Program-made: the position numbers and the translations under genes
In this document: positions 52,669 through 61,539 of the stretch, piece by piece
Layout of the letters: every line of letters begins with the position of its first letter
Numbering within the stretch: position 1 is the first letter of the stretch
Origin: Geoglobus acetivorans
Lineage (GTDB): Archaea; Halobacteriota; Archaeoglobi; Archaeoglobales; Archaeoglobaceae
Direction: 5' to 3'
Length of the DNA: 64,000 bases
Assembly: GCF_039641995.1 (NCBI RefSeq)
Contig: NZ_CP087714.1
Span: 1,839,523-1,903,522, forward strand
The notes under the pieces: model-generated
What the model saw: the letters and a program-made list of their open reading frames with translations, nothing else
Database searches by the model: none
Told to the model about the DNA's origin: nothing

Positions 52669-54243
52669 ATGAGGCTCGAATCCCACCCGATTGTTGATTT
52701 TAAGAGGGGAAAGGAGGTTACAATCTATTTCAACGGAAAACCGGTGAAAGCCTATGAGGGTGAATCGGTCGCTGCCGCTCTTTACGCCGCCGGTGTAAGG
52801 GTTTTCAGCAGATCCTTCAGATTCCACAGGCCGAGGGGATTCTTCTGTGCTATTGGAAAATGTTCCCAGTGCATGATGGAAGTTAACGGCGTTCCGAACG
52901 TCAGAACCTGCAAGATTTACGTTAAAGACGGCATGCAGATAAGAACCCAGAACAGCATTCCGGATGCCGAAAATGATGCCCTCGCAATTTTCGATAAGAT
53001 TATAGACACTGTATTTCCGCACGGATCTCATTACAAGAAGTTTAACAGATCAGCCAAGCTCAGAGAGTTTGCAACCAAGCAGATGAGAAAGCTTGCCGGT
53101 TTTGGAAACCCGCCCAAGTCTGTTCCGGACGTTGATGCAGAATATGAAATAATCGAAACAGATGTGGCAGTCATAGGTGGCGGTCCAGGTGGAATGAGTG
53201 CCGCAATTCATGCCGGAAAATACGGTGCCAGGGTCATCGTGATGGACGAAAATCCATTCCTGGGAGGCCAGCTTGTTAAACAGACCCACAGGTTCTTCGG
53301 CAGTGCAAAGGAAAGAGCCGGAACGAGGGGTATAAAGATTGCCAAGATTCTTGAAGAGGAATTGCTGAGCTACGATAACGTAGAGGTCAGAAAGGAAACC
53401 AAGGTTTTCGGCGTGTATGGTAACGAGGTTGCGGCTGTTGAAAAGGACAGAAAACTGCTAAGAGTGAAGGCCAAGAAAATCGTTATAGCTACGGGAGCGT
53501 ATGAGAGAACGCTTATTTTCGAAAACAATGATCTGCCCGGAGTGTATGGCGCTGGTGGTGTCCAGACGCTCATGAACGTTTATGGAATAAAACCGGGTGA
53601 AAGGGGCCTCATAATCGGTTCCGGAAACGTTGGTCTGATTCTCACATACCAGCTTCTTCAGGCAGGAGTGGATGTAGCGGCGATAGTCGAGGCGATGCCG
53701 AGAGTTGGAGGATATTTTGTCCATGCAGCAAAGGTTAGGAGGCTTGGGGTCCCGATTTACACCAGACACACGATAGTCAGAGCGGTTGGAAACAAGAGAG
53801 TTGAGGGTGCAGTGGTGGCGCAGCTTGACGACAGGTGGCAGCCGGTTCCTGGAACAGAGAAAAAGTTCGATGTGGACTTCATCTGCGTCGCAGTTGGTCT
53901 TTCTCCAGCTCATGAACTTCTGTATCATGTGAAGGCTCAGATGAAGTTTGTTCCAGAACTCGGAGGGCTTGTGCCCCTTAGAACAAAGTACAACGAGACC
54001 AGTGTTGAGGGTATCTACGTTGCGGGAGACGTTGCCGGTATAGAGGAGGCCACGGCTGCCATCATGGAGGGCCGGATTGCGGGCCTGCATGCTGCGATGT
54101 CCCTTGGTTACGGAGGAGAGGACGTAAAGAAAGAGCTTGAAGAGGCGGTAAAGGATATTGAAGCGTTCAGAGCCGGTCCGTTCGGTGAAAGAATATGTCA
54201 CGGACTTGAAAAATGCACCCTTGAAAAGGAGGTGTCGTTATGA
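52669..54243 (+). CDS. pdhA: Dye-linked L-proline dehydrogenase alpha-like flavoprotein (PdhA-like)
   Basis: The 524 aa protein has an N-terminal 2Fe-2S (Fer2_4) domain with FFCAIGKCSQCMMEV and CKIYV cysteines, then FAD-binding VIGGGPGGMSAAIHAG and a second dinucleotide site GLIIGSGNVGL. It ends with a Cys-bearing ERICHGLEKC segment. It resembles the alpha subunit of Thermococcales proline dehydrogenase and of HcnB/sarcosine-oxidase-like enzymes. A TATA box (about 52617-52626) and GAGGTGA precede it. The substrate is inferred only from gene order. Confidence 0.8.
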   Translation: MRLESHPIVDFKRGKEVTIYFNGKPVKAYEGESVAAALYAAGVRVFSRSFRFHRPRGFFCAIGKCSQCMMEVNGVPNVRTCKIYVKDGMQIRTQNSIPDAENDALAIFDKIIDTVFPHGSHYKKFNRSAKLREFATKQMRKLAGFGNPPKSVPDVDAEYEIIETDVAVIGGGPGGMSAAIHAGKYGARVIVMDENPFLGGQLVKQTHRFFGSAKERAGTRGIKIAKILEEELLSYDNVEVRKETKVFGVYGNEVAAVEKDRKLLRVKAKKIVIATGAYERTLIFENNDLPGVYGAGGVQTLMNVYGIKPGERGLIIGSGNVGLILTYQLLQAGVDVAAIVEAMPRVGGYFVHAAKVRRLGVPIYTRHTIVRAVGNKRVEGAVVAQLDDRWQPVPGTEKKFDVDFICVAVGLSPAHELLYHVKAQMKFVPELGGLVPLRTKYNETSVEGIYVAGDVAGIEEATAAIMEGRIAGLHAAMSLGYGGEDVKKELEEAVKDIEAFRAGPFGERICHGLEKCTLEKEVSL

Positions 54244-54722
54244 GCAACTATCTCGAAAGAGGTTATCTTGAAAGAGAAGATCTTCCACCATTTCCTCCCG
54301 AGGAAAGACTGACATCTGGTAAGCCTGTTGCATACATTGAATGTGTCCAGCCGATCCCGTGTTCACCCTGCTACGAATCATGCAGATTCGATGCGATTCA
54401 GATGGACAACATTAACGATCCTCCAAAGCTCGATTACGAGAAATGTACCGGCTGCATGGCATGCATAAGGGTTTGTCCGGGACTTGCCATTTTCATGCTT
54501 CAGATAAAGGACGGCAAGGGGTATGTCACAATCCAGTACGAGTTCCTTCCCTGGCTGCAGAAGGGAGACAGGGTGAAGCTGTACAACAGGAAGGGCGAAG
54601 AAGTTGGAGAAGGAACAGTCACATGGGCACTGAATCCCGAAAGAAATGATAGAACACAGCTTGTAACAATTGAAATGAATAAGGATCTGATTTATGAGGT
54701 TAGAGCGGTCAGAAAGAGGTGA
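54240..54722 (+). CDS. pdhF: 4Fe-4S electron-transfer subunit of the Pdh-like operon (PdhF-like)
   Basis: This 160 aa protein has CVQPIPCSPCYESCRF and CTGCMACIRVCPGLAI, two Fe-S cluster motifs, followed by a beta-barrel tail (about 100-160). It overlaps pdhA by four bases. It should move electrons from the flavin subunits to a carrier. Confidence 0.8.
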   Translation: MSNYLERGYLEREDLPPFPPEERLTSGKPVAYIECVQPIPCSPCYESCRFDAIQMDNINDPPKLDYEKCTGCMACIRVCPGLAIFMLQIKDGKGYVTIQYEFLPWLQKGDRVKLYNRKGEEVGEGTVTWALNPERNDRTQLVTIEMNKDLIYEVRAVRKR

Positions 54723-54727
54723 AAAAC

Positions 54728-55006
54728 ATGGTCAAGGAAAGAAAGATTGTTTGCAGATGTGAGGATCTGACTGAGGAGGAAATTATTCACGCAATTGAGG
54801 AAGGATACGATAACCTCGAAAGCCTGAAGAGGTATACCGGTGCCACCACCGGAGCCTGTCAGGGTAAGGGCTGTCTCATGCACATCATAAGGATACTCTC
54901 ACAGAAGACAGGAAAAAGTCCTGAAGAGATTGGCGTAACCACACAGAGACCACCCGTAAACCCGGTCCCGCTGTACGTCCTGTCAGAAGGTGGTGAATCA
55001 GAATGA
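54728..55006 (+). CDS. pdhX: BFD-like [2Fe-2S] protein (PdhX-like)
   Basis: The 92 aa protein has KIVCRCEDLTEEEI and GATTGACQGKGCLMHI, the CxC...CxxxxC pattern of BFD-like [2Fe-2S] domains. ATG 54728 follows AGGTGA. It ends a few bases into the start of the next gene. Confidence 0.82.
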   Translation: MVKERKIVCRCEDLTEEEIIHAIEEGYDNLESLKRYTGATTGACQGKGCLMHIIRILSQKTGKSPEEIGVTTQRPPVNPVPLYVLSEGGESE

Positions 55007-56085
55007 GAGTGGCGATTATCGGTGCCGGTGTGATGGGTCTTTCAACCGCATACTATCTGGCCAAACTTGGAGCTGAGGTCACCGTTTTCGAGCAGAAGTA
55101 CCTCCTCTATGGTGCAAGCGGTAGGAATTCCGGTGGAATAACGCCGATGATCGATAAGAAGGAGCTGATACCCTTCGCTCTTAAAAGCCTGGAGCTTTAC
55201 GATAAGCTACCTGCTGAAGTGGATTTCAACTTCCTATTTAGAAAGGACGGATATGTAAAGGTTGCTGCAAGTGATTCGGATGCTGAAAAACTTAAAAGGG
55301 ACGTAAGAGTCCAGAACGAGCTTGGAGTTAAGTCAAGGATAATTGAGCCTTCAGAAGTCAAGGAACTTGTGCCTGACCTGAACACTGACTCAATAGTACT
55401 GGCATCCTACTGCAGTGAATCGGGTGTTATATTCCCCTGGCCTGTAGTATGGGGCCTTGCCAAGGGCTGCAGAGAGAACGGCGTGGAGATAAAGGATCAG
55501 ACCGCTGTGGATGAAATCGTGGTTGAGGGTGGAGTCAAAGGCGTCAGGGCAGGAGGAGAGTTCTACAAAGCAGATATAGTTGTGAACGCTGCTGGTGCAT
55601 GGAGCAATAAGGTAAGCGAGAAGGCAGGTGTAAAGCTTGAGAACAAAATCCTGAAAGAGGAGATTTGCGTAACCGAGAGCATCAAACCATATCTGGACCC
55701 GTACCTCTACGATATAACCTACGGAGTTTACCTGAGCCAGTCAGCAAGGGGAGAGATAGTCGGTGGGATAACCGGCAGAGAAGTGGAGGAGATCAGCACC
55801 GACAGCACCCTCGAATTCGCAGCAAGGTATGCAAAAAGGGCAACACAGCTCATTCCAAAGCTCAAAGGCCTTGCAATGCTGAGGCAGTGGGCCGGAGTGT
55901 ACGACGAGGGCAAAGACGGTTTGCCAGTGGTTGGATTTACTGAAGTGGATGGATTCGTTCAGGCAAATGGTCTGGGAAAGCACACGGGAATGATAGTTGC
56001 TCCAGCACTTGGAAGAGAACTTGCAAAGCTGATAGTCAAGGGAGACAATCCAAACCTGAAAGAGTTCAGCCCGCGGAGATTTTAA
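55003..56085 (+). CDS. pdhB: FAD-dependent oxidoreductase, Pdh beta-like (PdhB-like)
   Basis: The 360 aa DAO-family flavoprotein starts MRVAIIGAGVMGLSTAYYLAKLGAEV (FAD site) and has GRNSGGITP and a C-terminal GLGKHTGMIVAPALG. In Thermococcales, the beta subunit catalyses L-proline oxidation to pyrroline-5-carboxylate. Gene order pdhA-F-X-B here equals that of the Thermococcus operon, which supports the assignment. Sarcosine, hydroxyproline or a D-amino acid remains possible. Confidence 0.8.
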   Translation: MRVAIIGAGVMGLSTAYYLAKLGAEVTVFEQKYLLYGASGRNSGGITPMIDKKELIPFALKSLELYDKLPAEVDFNFLFRKDGYVKVAASDSDAEKLKRDVRVQNELGVKSRIIEPSEVKELVPDLNTDSIVLASYCSESGVIFPWPVVWGLAKGCRENGVEIKDQTAVDEIVVEGGVKGVRAGGEFYKADIVVNAAGAWSNKVSEKAGVKLENKILKEEICVTESIKPYLDPYLYDITYGVYLSQSARGEIVGGITGREVEEISTDSTLEFAARYAKRATQLIPKLKGLAMLRQWAGVYDEGKDGLPVVGFTEVDGFVQANGLGKHTGMIVAPALGRELAKLIVKGDNPNLKEFSPRRF

Positions 56086-56101
56086 AAATAAGGAGTGAAT
56101 C

Positions 56102-56293
56102 TCACTTTCTTTTCTTTTTGATGACTTCTTCAAGCCTCTTCCCGATAGGTTCTTCGTGTGTGTACGGACACATCAGGTAATGCTCAACAGCCTTTGCAAG
56201 GGCATCTTTTGTTGCGAGCTCTCCAGTCTTCCTTTTCAACTCTTCAAGCACATCCTCTGGTAAGACGGTCTGGGCATGAATAATCTTCACCAT
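56102..56293 (-). CDS. DUF5371-like small protein
   Basis: The 63 aa protein starts MVKIIHAQTVLPEDVLEELK and reads KTGELATKDALAKAVEHYLMCPYT, with a lysine-rich end. It resembles the DUF5371 family of Archaeoglobi and methanogens and may be a ribbon-helix-helix-like antitoxin or regulator; neither is proven. AGGTGAT precedes the ATG and TTATATAC (about 56323-56331) is the TATA box. Confidence 0.6.
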   Translation of the reverse strand: MVKIIHAQTVLPEDVLEELKRKTGELATKDALAKAVEHYLMCPYTHEEPIGKRLEEVIKKKRK

Positions 56294-56455
56294 CATCAAT
56301 CACCTAATGATGATAATGTGCATTGTTGTATATAAGTTTTGTGAAACTGGAGAGGAATAAAAAAACGGCAAAATCGTTCCGGGCAATCCGACCCTTTTTA
56401 AATGTCCGGTCCAGTTCTGGGAAATTTTAAATAGCTCTGGGTTAACCATACTCCG

Positions 56456-57892
56456 ATGCCTGAAGAAGTAAATGGTAATTACGACTACGTAATTCTCGGG
56501 TGCGGTGCACTTGGCACAGCAATTGTCAAAGACCTGATATCATCTGGAAAAAAAATTCTTGCAGTTGATGTGAATCCCGAAAAAGTTGAGGTCCTCAAGG
56601 ATGAGGAGATCGATGCAATTGCCGGCGACATAGAAAGTGATGAGGTTCTGAACAAAATAGATTTCAAAAAGGTTACGGGAGTTTTAATCCTGACTTCTAA
56701 GGACGAAACCAACAGGATTGTTGCTGAAAGAGTAAGGAAAGAAAACGGAGAGGTTTTGATAGTTTCAAGAGCGTCCAATTTAAAATCAAAAGAGGAGCTT
56801 GAAGAGGCGGGGGTTGACCTCGTCATAACTCCAATAGAGAGCATGAAAAGCACACTCGTTGGTGGTCTTAAAAAAGCAGAGTCCCTGAGGAAGCTCAAAA
56901 AACTCAGGTCAGTGATACAGGAGACGGACGGGAAACTGGGAATATTCACACACGATAATCCTGATCCGGACTCAATCTCCTCTGCCCTGGCGTTGAGGGA
57001 GATCGCAAAACACTTTGGAGTTGAGGCGGACATACTCTATTACGGAGAAATCCAGCACCAGCAGAACAAGGCGATGGTAAATCTCCTAGGAATACCCATG
57101 ATCAGAGCTGGAGAGGCTGACCTGTCGTCATACTCAAAGTTCGCAATAGTGGATTCCTCCGGGCCGGGTATCAACAATTCCATCCCGGGTGACCTTGAAA
57201 TAGCCATAGTGATAGACCATCACCCCGCCGAAAACGTTGAAGCAGAGTTTGTTGACCTTAGAAATGACGTTGGTGCCACCGCGACAATCCTTGCACTCTA
57301 CCTGCAGGACCTCAAGATAGTTCCGACGAAGACTCTCGCCACATCGCTTTTCTTTGGAATTGAGTCTGAAACCGAGGGCTTCAGAAAAAACGCAAGGACA
57401 AATGATTTTCTCGCCTCAGCGTATCTGTATCCCTTCGTTGACAGAGAGCTGCTCGAAAAAATGGAGGGTCCGGCACTATCTACCGAGACGCTCGACGTTC
57501 TTGCAACGGCAATAAAGAACAGAGAGATATATTCATCATTCCTCCTCTCATTTGCAGGGTTCATAAACGACAGAGATACACTACCGCAGGCCGCGGACTT
57601 TCTCCTCAGGCTTGAGGGAATAAACACAGTTCTCGTGTTCGGAGTTATGAAGGATGCCGTTTATCTCTCAGCAAGGAATGCAGATGTCAGAATCAATATC
57701 GGGGAGGTCCTCAAAAACGCCTTCAAGGATGTTGGCGGTGCAGGTGGGCATGCACATGCTGCGGGTGGAAAAATACCGCTTGGCATATTTGGAGACGTCA
57801 GTGATAAGGAAACTCTCGCAAAGCTTGTCACGCAGGCAATAAGAAAAAGATTTCTCAATGCAATAGGTATAGAAATTGAAGAAAAACCTTAG
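56456..57892 (+). CDS. RCK-DHH-DHHA1 phosphoesterase (predicted cyclic-dinucleotide or nanoRNA hydrolase)
   Basis: The 478 aa protein joins an NAD-binding RCK-N domain (1-120, VILGCGALGTAIVKDLISSG), a DHH domain (GIFTHDNPDPDSISSALAL, FAIVDSSGPG, VIDHHPAE) and a DHHA1 domain with GGAGGHAHAAGG. DHH phosphatases of this sort cut cyclic di-AMP or short oligonucleotides using Mn2+; the RCK part would bind a nucleotide. A TTTTAAATAG box (about 56425-56434) suits a leaderless ATG. Confidence 0.88.
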   Translation: MPEEVNGNYDYVILGCGALGTAIVKDLISSGKKILAVDVNPEKVEVLKDEEIDAIAGDIESDEVLNKIDFKKVTGVLILTSKDETNRIVAERVRKENGEVLIVSRASNLKSKEELEEAGVDLVITPIESMKSTLVGGLKKAESLRKLKKLRSVIQETDGKLGIFTHDNPDPDSISSALALREIAKHFGVEADILYYGEIQHQQNKAMVNLLGIPMIRAGEADLSSYSKFAIVDSSGPGINNSIPGDLEIAIVIDHHPAENVEAEFVDLRNDVGATATILALYLQDLKIVPTKTLATSLFFGIESETEGFRKNARTNDFLASAYLYPFVDRELLEKMEGPALSTETLDVLATAIKNREIYSSFLLSFAGFINDRDTLPQAADFLLRLEGINTVLVFGVMKDAVYLSARNADVRINIGEVLKNAFKDVGGAGGHAHAAGGKIPLGIFGDVSDKETLAKLVTQAIRKRFLNAIGIEIEEKP

Positions 57893-58188
57893 TCCTTCTT
57901 TTTCTTCTTGAGGAGAGAGGGCAGGTGGATCGCATACTTGCCGTCTTCCTGCAGAGCGATTATGACCTCTCCGCCCTCCATCAGCTTTTCGATGTTAAGC
58001 TCATACATTCCCGGGGCGATGATTCTCACACTCTCAATTCTCTCAAACTGTTCCTTAATCTCCTCAACTTCCCTGCCCTTTGACTTAGGAATATAAAGAA
58101 ACTTGTTATTGCCACACTCACATCCCTGCAGGATTCTCGTATCGCCATCAGGATACTCCTTTCCACATTCAGTGCATCGGTGGGGCAT
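57889..58188 (-). CDS. oapC: OapC-like zinc-ribbon protein
   Basis: The protein of about 99 aa has an N-terminal zinc ribbon (CTECGKEYPDGDTRILQGCECGNNKF) and a helical-beta remainder with PGMYELNIEKLMEGGEVII. It fits the third gene of the euryarchaeal oapA-oapB-oapC set. The start is TGATG-coupled to the previous gene. Confidence 0.75.
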   Translation of the reverse strand: MPHRCTECGKEYPDGDTRILQGCECGNNKFLYIPKSKGREVEEIKEQFERIESVRIIAPGMYELNIEKLMEGGEVIIALQEDGKYAIHLPSLLKKKKKD

Positions 58189-58547
58189 CACCCATCACCA
58201 AGCTGAACCAGTGCCGTAATCAGATCCTCCTGTTTCGACAGGGTCTTCACCCTGTTTGCCGGGCCTATCAGTGTCAGTCTTCCAGGCTTCCTGCCCAGCA
58301 GCTTTGAGAAAAAGGATTCCTTTGGCGGGTAGCTCTCCACCTCTATGCCAACAAAATTCTCGTGATCAATCTCGAGCATGGTCATTTCTATGAGCTTCGC
58401 CTCCTCTTCAGGTGTCAGACCGGATTCAAGAACAACTATTTTACCCTCCTTAACATTGTCAAGTATCATCCTCAGCTTTTCCATTGAGGCCATTTTTTCG
58501 AGCTTTTCTCTCGAGATGAGACTGAGCTGAATACCTTCCATCCTCAT
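58188..58547 (-). CDS. oapB: OapB-like DUF2073 protein
   Basis: The protein of about 119 aa has IVVLESGLTPEEEAKLIEMTM and the C-terminal block GRLTLIGPANRVKTLSKQEDLITAL, matching DUF2073. Function unknown; in haloarchaea this family is encoded next to a replication origin. It is TGATG-coupled to the GTPase. Confidence 0.78.
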   Translation of the reverse strand: MRMEGIQLSLISREKLEKMASMEKLRMILDNVKEGKIVVLESGLTPEEEAKLIEMTMLEIDHENFVGIEVESYPPKESFFSKLLGRKPGRLTLIGPANRVKTLSKQEDLITALVQLGDG

Positions 58548-59182
58548 CACCCGAATTTTTCTGCCATGACTCGATACAGTGTGTCAATATTCAGGCCTTT
58601 CAGAGCAGATATTGGAACGACCGTGTGCTGAGGGAATGCTGCCTTGATCCTTGCAGGTGAGGCGTTGGGCAGATCGATCTTGTTGGCAACGATGAGCAGC
58701 GGCAGACCTCTCGCCTCGATGTTGCCGACGATGGTTACATTGACCTGAGTGTAAGGATCTTCGGCAGAATCCATAACCAGCAGAACCCCGTCAAGGTCAT
58801 CAAGCCATTTAATTGCCTCAATAACTCCCTCCGTAGCCTCCTTGGCCCTCCTTCTCGCCTCTTCCTCACTCATTCCGTATTTCAGAAATTCATGGAAATC
58901 TATTTTCGTGGCAATTCCGGGGGTGTCTATGATGTCAAGAGTTAGACTTTTTCCATCAACCTCTATCTTAACCCCTTCTCTCAGCTTTGCCCTTCTTGTC
59001 TCATGAGGAACATTGCTCTCAGAACCCATAACGTCGCCAGTCCAGTCCCTGAGAATCCTGTTGGCCAGGGTTGTTTTACCGGCATTCGGTGGACCGTATA
59101 TCCCTATCCTCATTTTGTCCTTCTTGAAGAACCATTTGAACATGCTTTTGAATTTCAGTCTTAAACTGGCCATCAACCCCAT
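58547..59182 (-). CDS. oapA: OapA-like Era-type GTPase
   Basis: The 211 aa GTPase has a basic amphipathic N-terminus, G1 GPPNAGKTTLA, G3 DTPG, G4 NKID and G5 ISALKG. The G1 resembles Era/TrmE-like proteins. In haloarchaea, oapA heads the origin-associated set; no orc1/cdc6 gene is near here, so the genes travel as a unit apart from any visible origin. Confidence 0.82.
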   Translation of the reverse strand: MGLMASLRLKFKSMFKWFFKKDKMRIGIYGPPNAGKTTLANRILRDWTGDVMGSESNVPHETRRAKLREGVKIEVDGKSLTLDIIDTPGIATKIDFHEFLKYGMSEEEARRRAKEATEGVIEAIKWLDDLDGVLLVMDSAEDPYTQVNVTIVGNIEARGLPLLIVANKIDLPNASPARIKAAFPQHTVVPISALKGLNIDTLYRVMAEKFG

Positions 59183-59254
59183 GTTAACCCCTCTTCACAA
59201 ATTAACAGGGATTAAATTAAAAAACTTGTGGCAAAAAATAAAAAAGTTTGGAAA

Positions 59255-59425
59255 TTACTGGAGGCTTATTGCCCCATTCGGACATGCATCAACACATGTC
59301 CCGCATTCTGTGCAGAGGTCTGCATTTACCTCCGCAACATCGTTCAGCTCAATAGCGCCTACAGGGCACTCATCCACGCACGTTCCGCATGCGGTACACA
59401 GTTCAGCATCAACTACTGCTGGCAT
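59255..59425 (-). CDS. 2[4Fe-4S] ferredoxin
   Basis: This 56 aa protein, MPAVVDAELCTACGTCVDEC at the start, holds two complete 4Fe-4S motifs (CTACGTCVDECP and CTECGTCVDACP) around an internal repeat, and ends NGAISLQ. GAGGTGAT lies six bases before the ATG. It is a typical clostridial-type low-potential electron carrier. Confidence 0.93.
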   Translation of the reverse strand: MPAVVDAELCTACGTCVDECPVGAIELNDVAEVNADLCTECGTCVDACPNGAISLQ

Positions 59426-59609
59426 TTCACATCACCTCAGCATTGAGAGAAACGTGCGGCGAATATAACTTTTTCTTAATTTTCTCACCAGAAAACAGCC
59501 CAATTTCATCAATTGATCACAAAAATATAAATTTTATTTTTATTTGAATGACACTATTACTTTCGAGGTACGGACAAGACAGTTATATTACCTTGCAAGC
59601 ACACAGTAC

Positions 59610-59696
59610 ATGAACTACATAGAGCAGGTAATTGCAAGGGCAATGGAATACCACGAGGATGAGCTTTACAGATATACCGTTATGGCGGATTTTTAA
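59610..59696 (+). CDS. Possible 28-aa peptide gene
   Basis: A short ORF starts at an ATG that is about 25 nt downstream of a TTATATTA box (59583-59590), so it could be translated leaderless. It begins MNYIEQVIARAMEYHEDELY and ends in YRYTVMADF, rich in Tyr and Glu. It lies in a 311-base gap (59426-59736) otherwise only AT-rich, just ahead of the metallophosphoesterase and radical SAM genes. Coding status is uncertain. Confidence 0.3.
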   Translation: MNYIEQVIARAMEYHEDELYRYTVMADF

Positions 59697-59736
59697 ATCC
59701 ACATATATTTTTTAATCCTTCCGCATCAGTTACTCC

Positions 59737-60435
59737 GTGCTTCAGCTCGGCAATCTGGTGCTGTCCGAAAGGAGGGCAATCATTTTCAGAAAGACCGGCA
59801 TTATCGCCGACCTGCATCTCGGAATTGAGGGTGTCCTTGAAGAGAAGGGGATAGCTATCCCATCGATTCAGATTGACGAAATTCTTCATGAAATCTACAG
59901 CCTTATAGAAGAACACGGACTCAGAGAGCTGATTATAGCAGGCGATCTCAAGAACGAATTTGGAAGAAACATTCCTGGGGAGTGGGCAGATGTGAAGAGG
60001 TTAATCGAAAACCTCAGGGAGGTTGTTGACCTGAGGGTTGTAAGGGGCAACCATGACAATTACCTCCAGACAATTCTTTCAGGATACGGCATTGCTCTTG
60101 AAGATGGTGCTCAGATTGGAAAATACACTGTTGTCCACGGTCATGACGATTCACCGGCTCGCAGAATTATAATGGGTCATGAACACCCGTCCATAAAAAT
60201 ACGTCATGCCGGAGCAATATACCGCTATCCATGTTTTCTTCACTGCAAAAGTGATGAAAGGGAGGTGTGGGTGCTTCCAAGCTTCTCAAGATTTTTCACA
60301 GGCTCTAACATTCTGGAGGGCAATTTTCTGTCACCCATACTTGACGGTTTCAGAGCCGAAGAGATAGAGGTCTATGCCATAGAAGACGAGGTTTACCACC
60401 TGGGGAATTTAAAAATCCTCGGTAATGTGGTTTAA
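59737..60435 (+). CDS. Calcineurin-like metallophosphoesterase
   Basis: The 232 aa protein has the metal motifs GIIADLHLG (Asp-x-His), IIAGDLKNEFG (GD), VRGNHDN (GNH[DE]), VHGHDD and IMGHEHPS. It belongs to the archaeal phosphoesterase group related to SbcD. GTG is used as start; ATATATTTTTTAATC lies at about 25-30 nt, so it is probably leaderless. The following radical SAM gene begins three bases after the stop. Confidence 0.9.
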   Translation: MLQLGNLVLSERRAIIFRKTGIIADLHLGIEGVLEEKGIAIPSIQIDEILHEIYSLIEEHGLRELIIAGDLKNEFGRNIPGEWADVKRLIENLREVVDLRVVRGNHDNYLQTILSGYGIALEDGAQIGKYTVVHGHDDSPARRIIMGHEHPSIKIRHAGAIYRYPCFLHCKSDEREVWVLPSFSRFFTGSNILEGNFLSPILDGFRAEEIEVYAIEDEVYHLGNLKILGNVV

Positions 60436-60438
60436 TCG

Positions 60439-61497
60439 ATGCTGTTCATAGTGATGCTGACGGGCAGGTGCAACCTGAACTGCATTTACTGTGGTGGCAG
60501 CATAGATGAAAACGTGATGCCCAGAAAGATAACCTATGATCCAGAAGACCTTATAGACTTTCTGAACTCCATGAACGACATTTCGGTAGCGTTCTATGGA
60601 GGAGAGCCACTGCTGGAGATGGACCTTATGAAAAAACTTATGGACGAGGTTGAAGCCAGACATTTCATAATCCAGACCAACGGACTTCTTCTGGACAGAC
60701 TCGAAAAAGAATACATCGAGAGATTCTCCACGATCCTGGTTTCAGTGGATGGTATCAGAGAGGTTACAGATTTCTACAGAGGTGAGGTTTACAAGAAAGT
60801 GCTGGAAAATGCCAGAAAAGTTTCGGAATACTTCAGCGGTGAACTCATAGCGAGGATGGCTGCATCCCAGAAAACAGACATTTACAGAGATGTGACGCAC
60901 CTGCTGAATCTCGGCATTTTCACGCATGTTCACTGGCAGATCGATGCCGTGTGGAGTGCCGAGGGAATATGGAACGATTTCAGCAGGTGGATCGAGGACT
61001 ACAAGAGCGGGATCTCAAGACTGTCGGAGTTCTTTCTGCAGGAACTTGAAAAGGGAGTTGTTCGAGGAATCGTGCCGTTCCTGGGGGTGCTTAAAGCCCT
61101 GCTTTTCGATGATACGCCAAAGCCACCATGCGGAAGCGGGACTGAGAGCTTCGCCATCACAACCGACGGAAGAATCGTCGCCTGTCCCATAGCGGCAGAC
61201 CTGAGCTGGAATCATGCAGGAGACATATACTCGGGAATAGCGAGAACTGTCAAACCTGTGGAGCCATGCCCCTCCTGCGAACATTACGGTGTGTGCGGAG
61301 GAAGATGTCTCTTCACAAACAGAGAGAGGCTGTGGGGCGACAGCGGTTTCAGACTTCTTTGCGATGCCACGATTCACCTGATTGAAGAAATGAAATCCGT
61401 GAGAGAGGGGGCAATATCACTTGCAGAAAAGGGCATAATTGAGCTTGAAGACCTGAATTACCCGAAATACAACAACACAACAGAGATAATACCCTGA
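60439..61497 (+). CDS. Radical SAM/SPASM enzyme, AF1577 family (putative peptide modifier)
   Basis: The 352 aa protein has the radical SAM motif TGRCNLNCIYCGG (CX3CX2C), the GGEPLL SAM-binding strand, and a C-terminal SPASM region with CGSGTESFAITTDGRIVACPIAA, CPSCEHYGVCGGRCLF and a late Cys (LLCDATIH). It fits the archaeal AF1577 family, thought to modify small peptides. No target is proven; the 28-aa ORF upstream is one candidate. It forms an operon with the phosphoesterase. Confidence 0.88.
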   Translation: MLFIVMLTGRCNLNCIYCGGSIDENVMPRKITYDPEDLIDFLNSMNDISVAFYGGEPLLEMDLMKKLMDEVEARHFIIQTNGLLLDRLEKEYIERFSTILVSVDGIREVTDFYRGEVYKKVLENARKVSEYFSGELIARMAASQKTDIYRDVTHLLNLGIFTHVHWQIDAVWSAEGIWNDFSRWIEDYKSGISRLSEFFLQELEKGVVRGIVPFLGVLKALLFDDTPKPPCGSGTESFAITTDGRIVACPIAADLSWNHAGDIYSGIARTVKPVEPCPSCEHYGVCGGRCLFTNRERLWGDSGFRLLCDATIHLIEEMKSVREGAISLAEKGIIELEDLNYPKYNNTTEIIP

Positions 61498-61539
61498 GTC
61501 AGTTAATTATTTAATCAGAGCGCTGCGAGCGTGCAACCA

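Noticed and set aside
53458..54201. 247-codon open frame opposite pdhA
   Set aside because: Antisense to a conserved flavoprotein with FAD and Fe-S motifs; low-quality composition.
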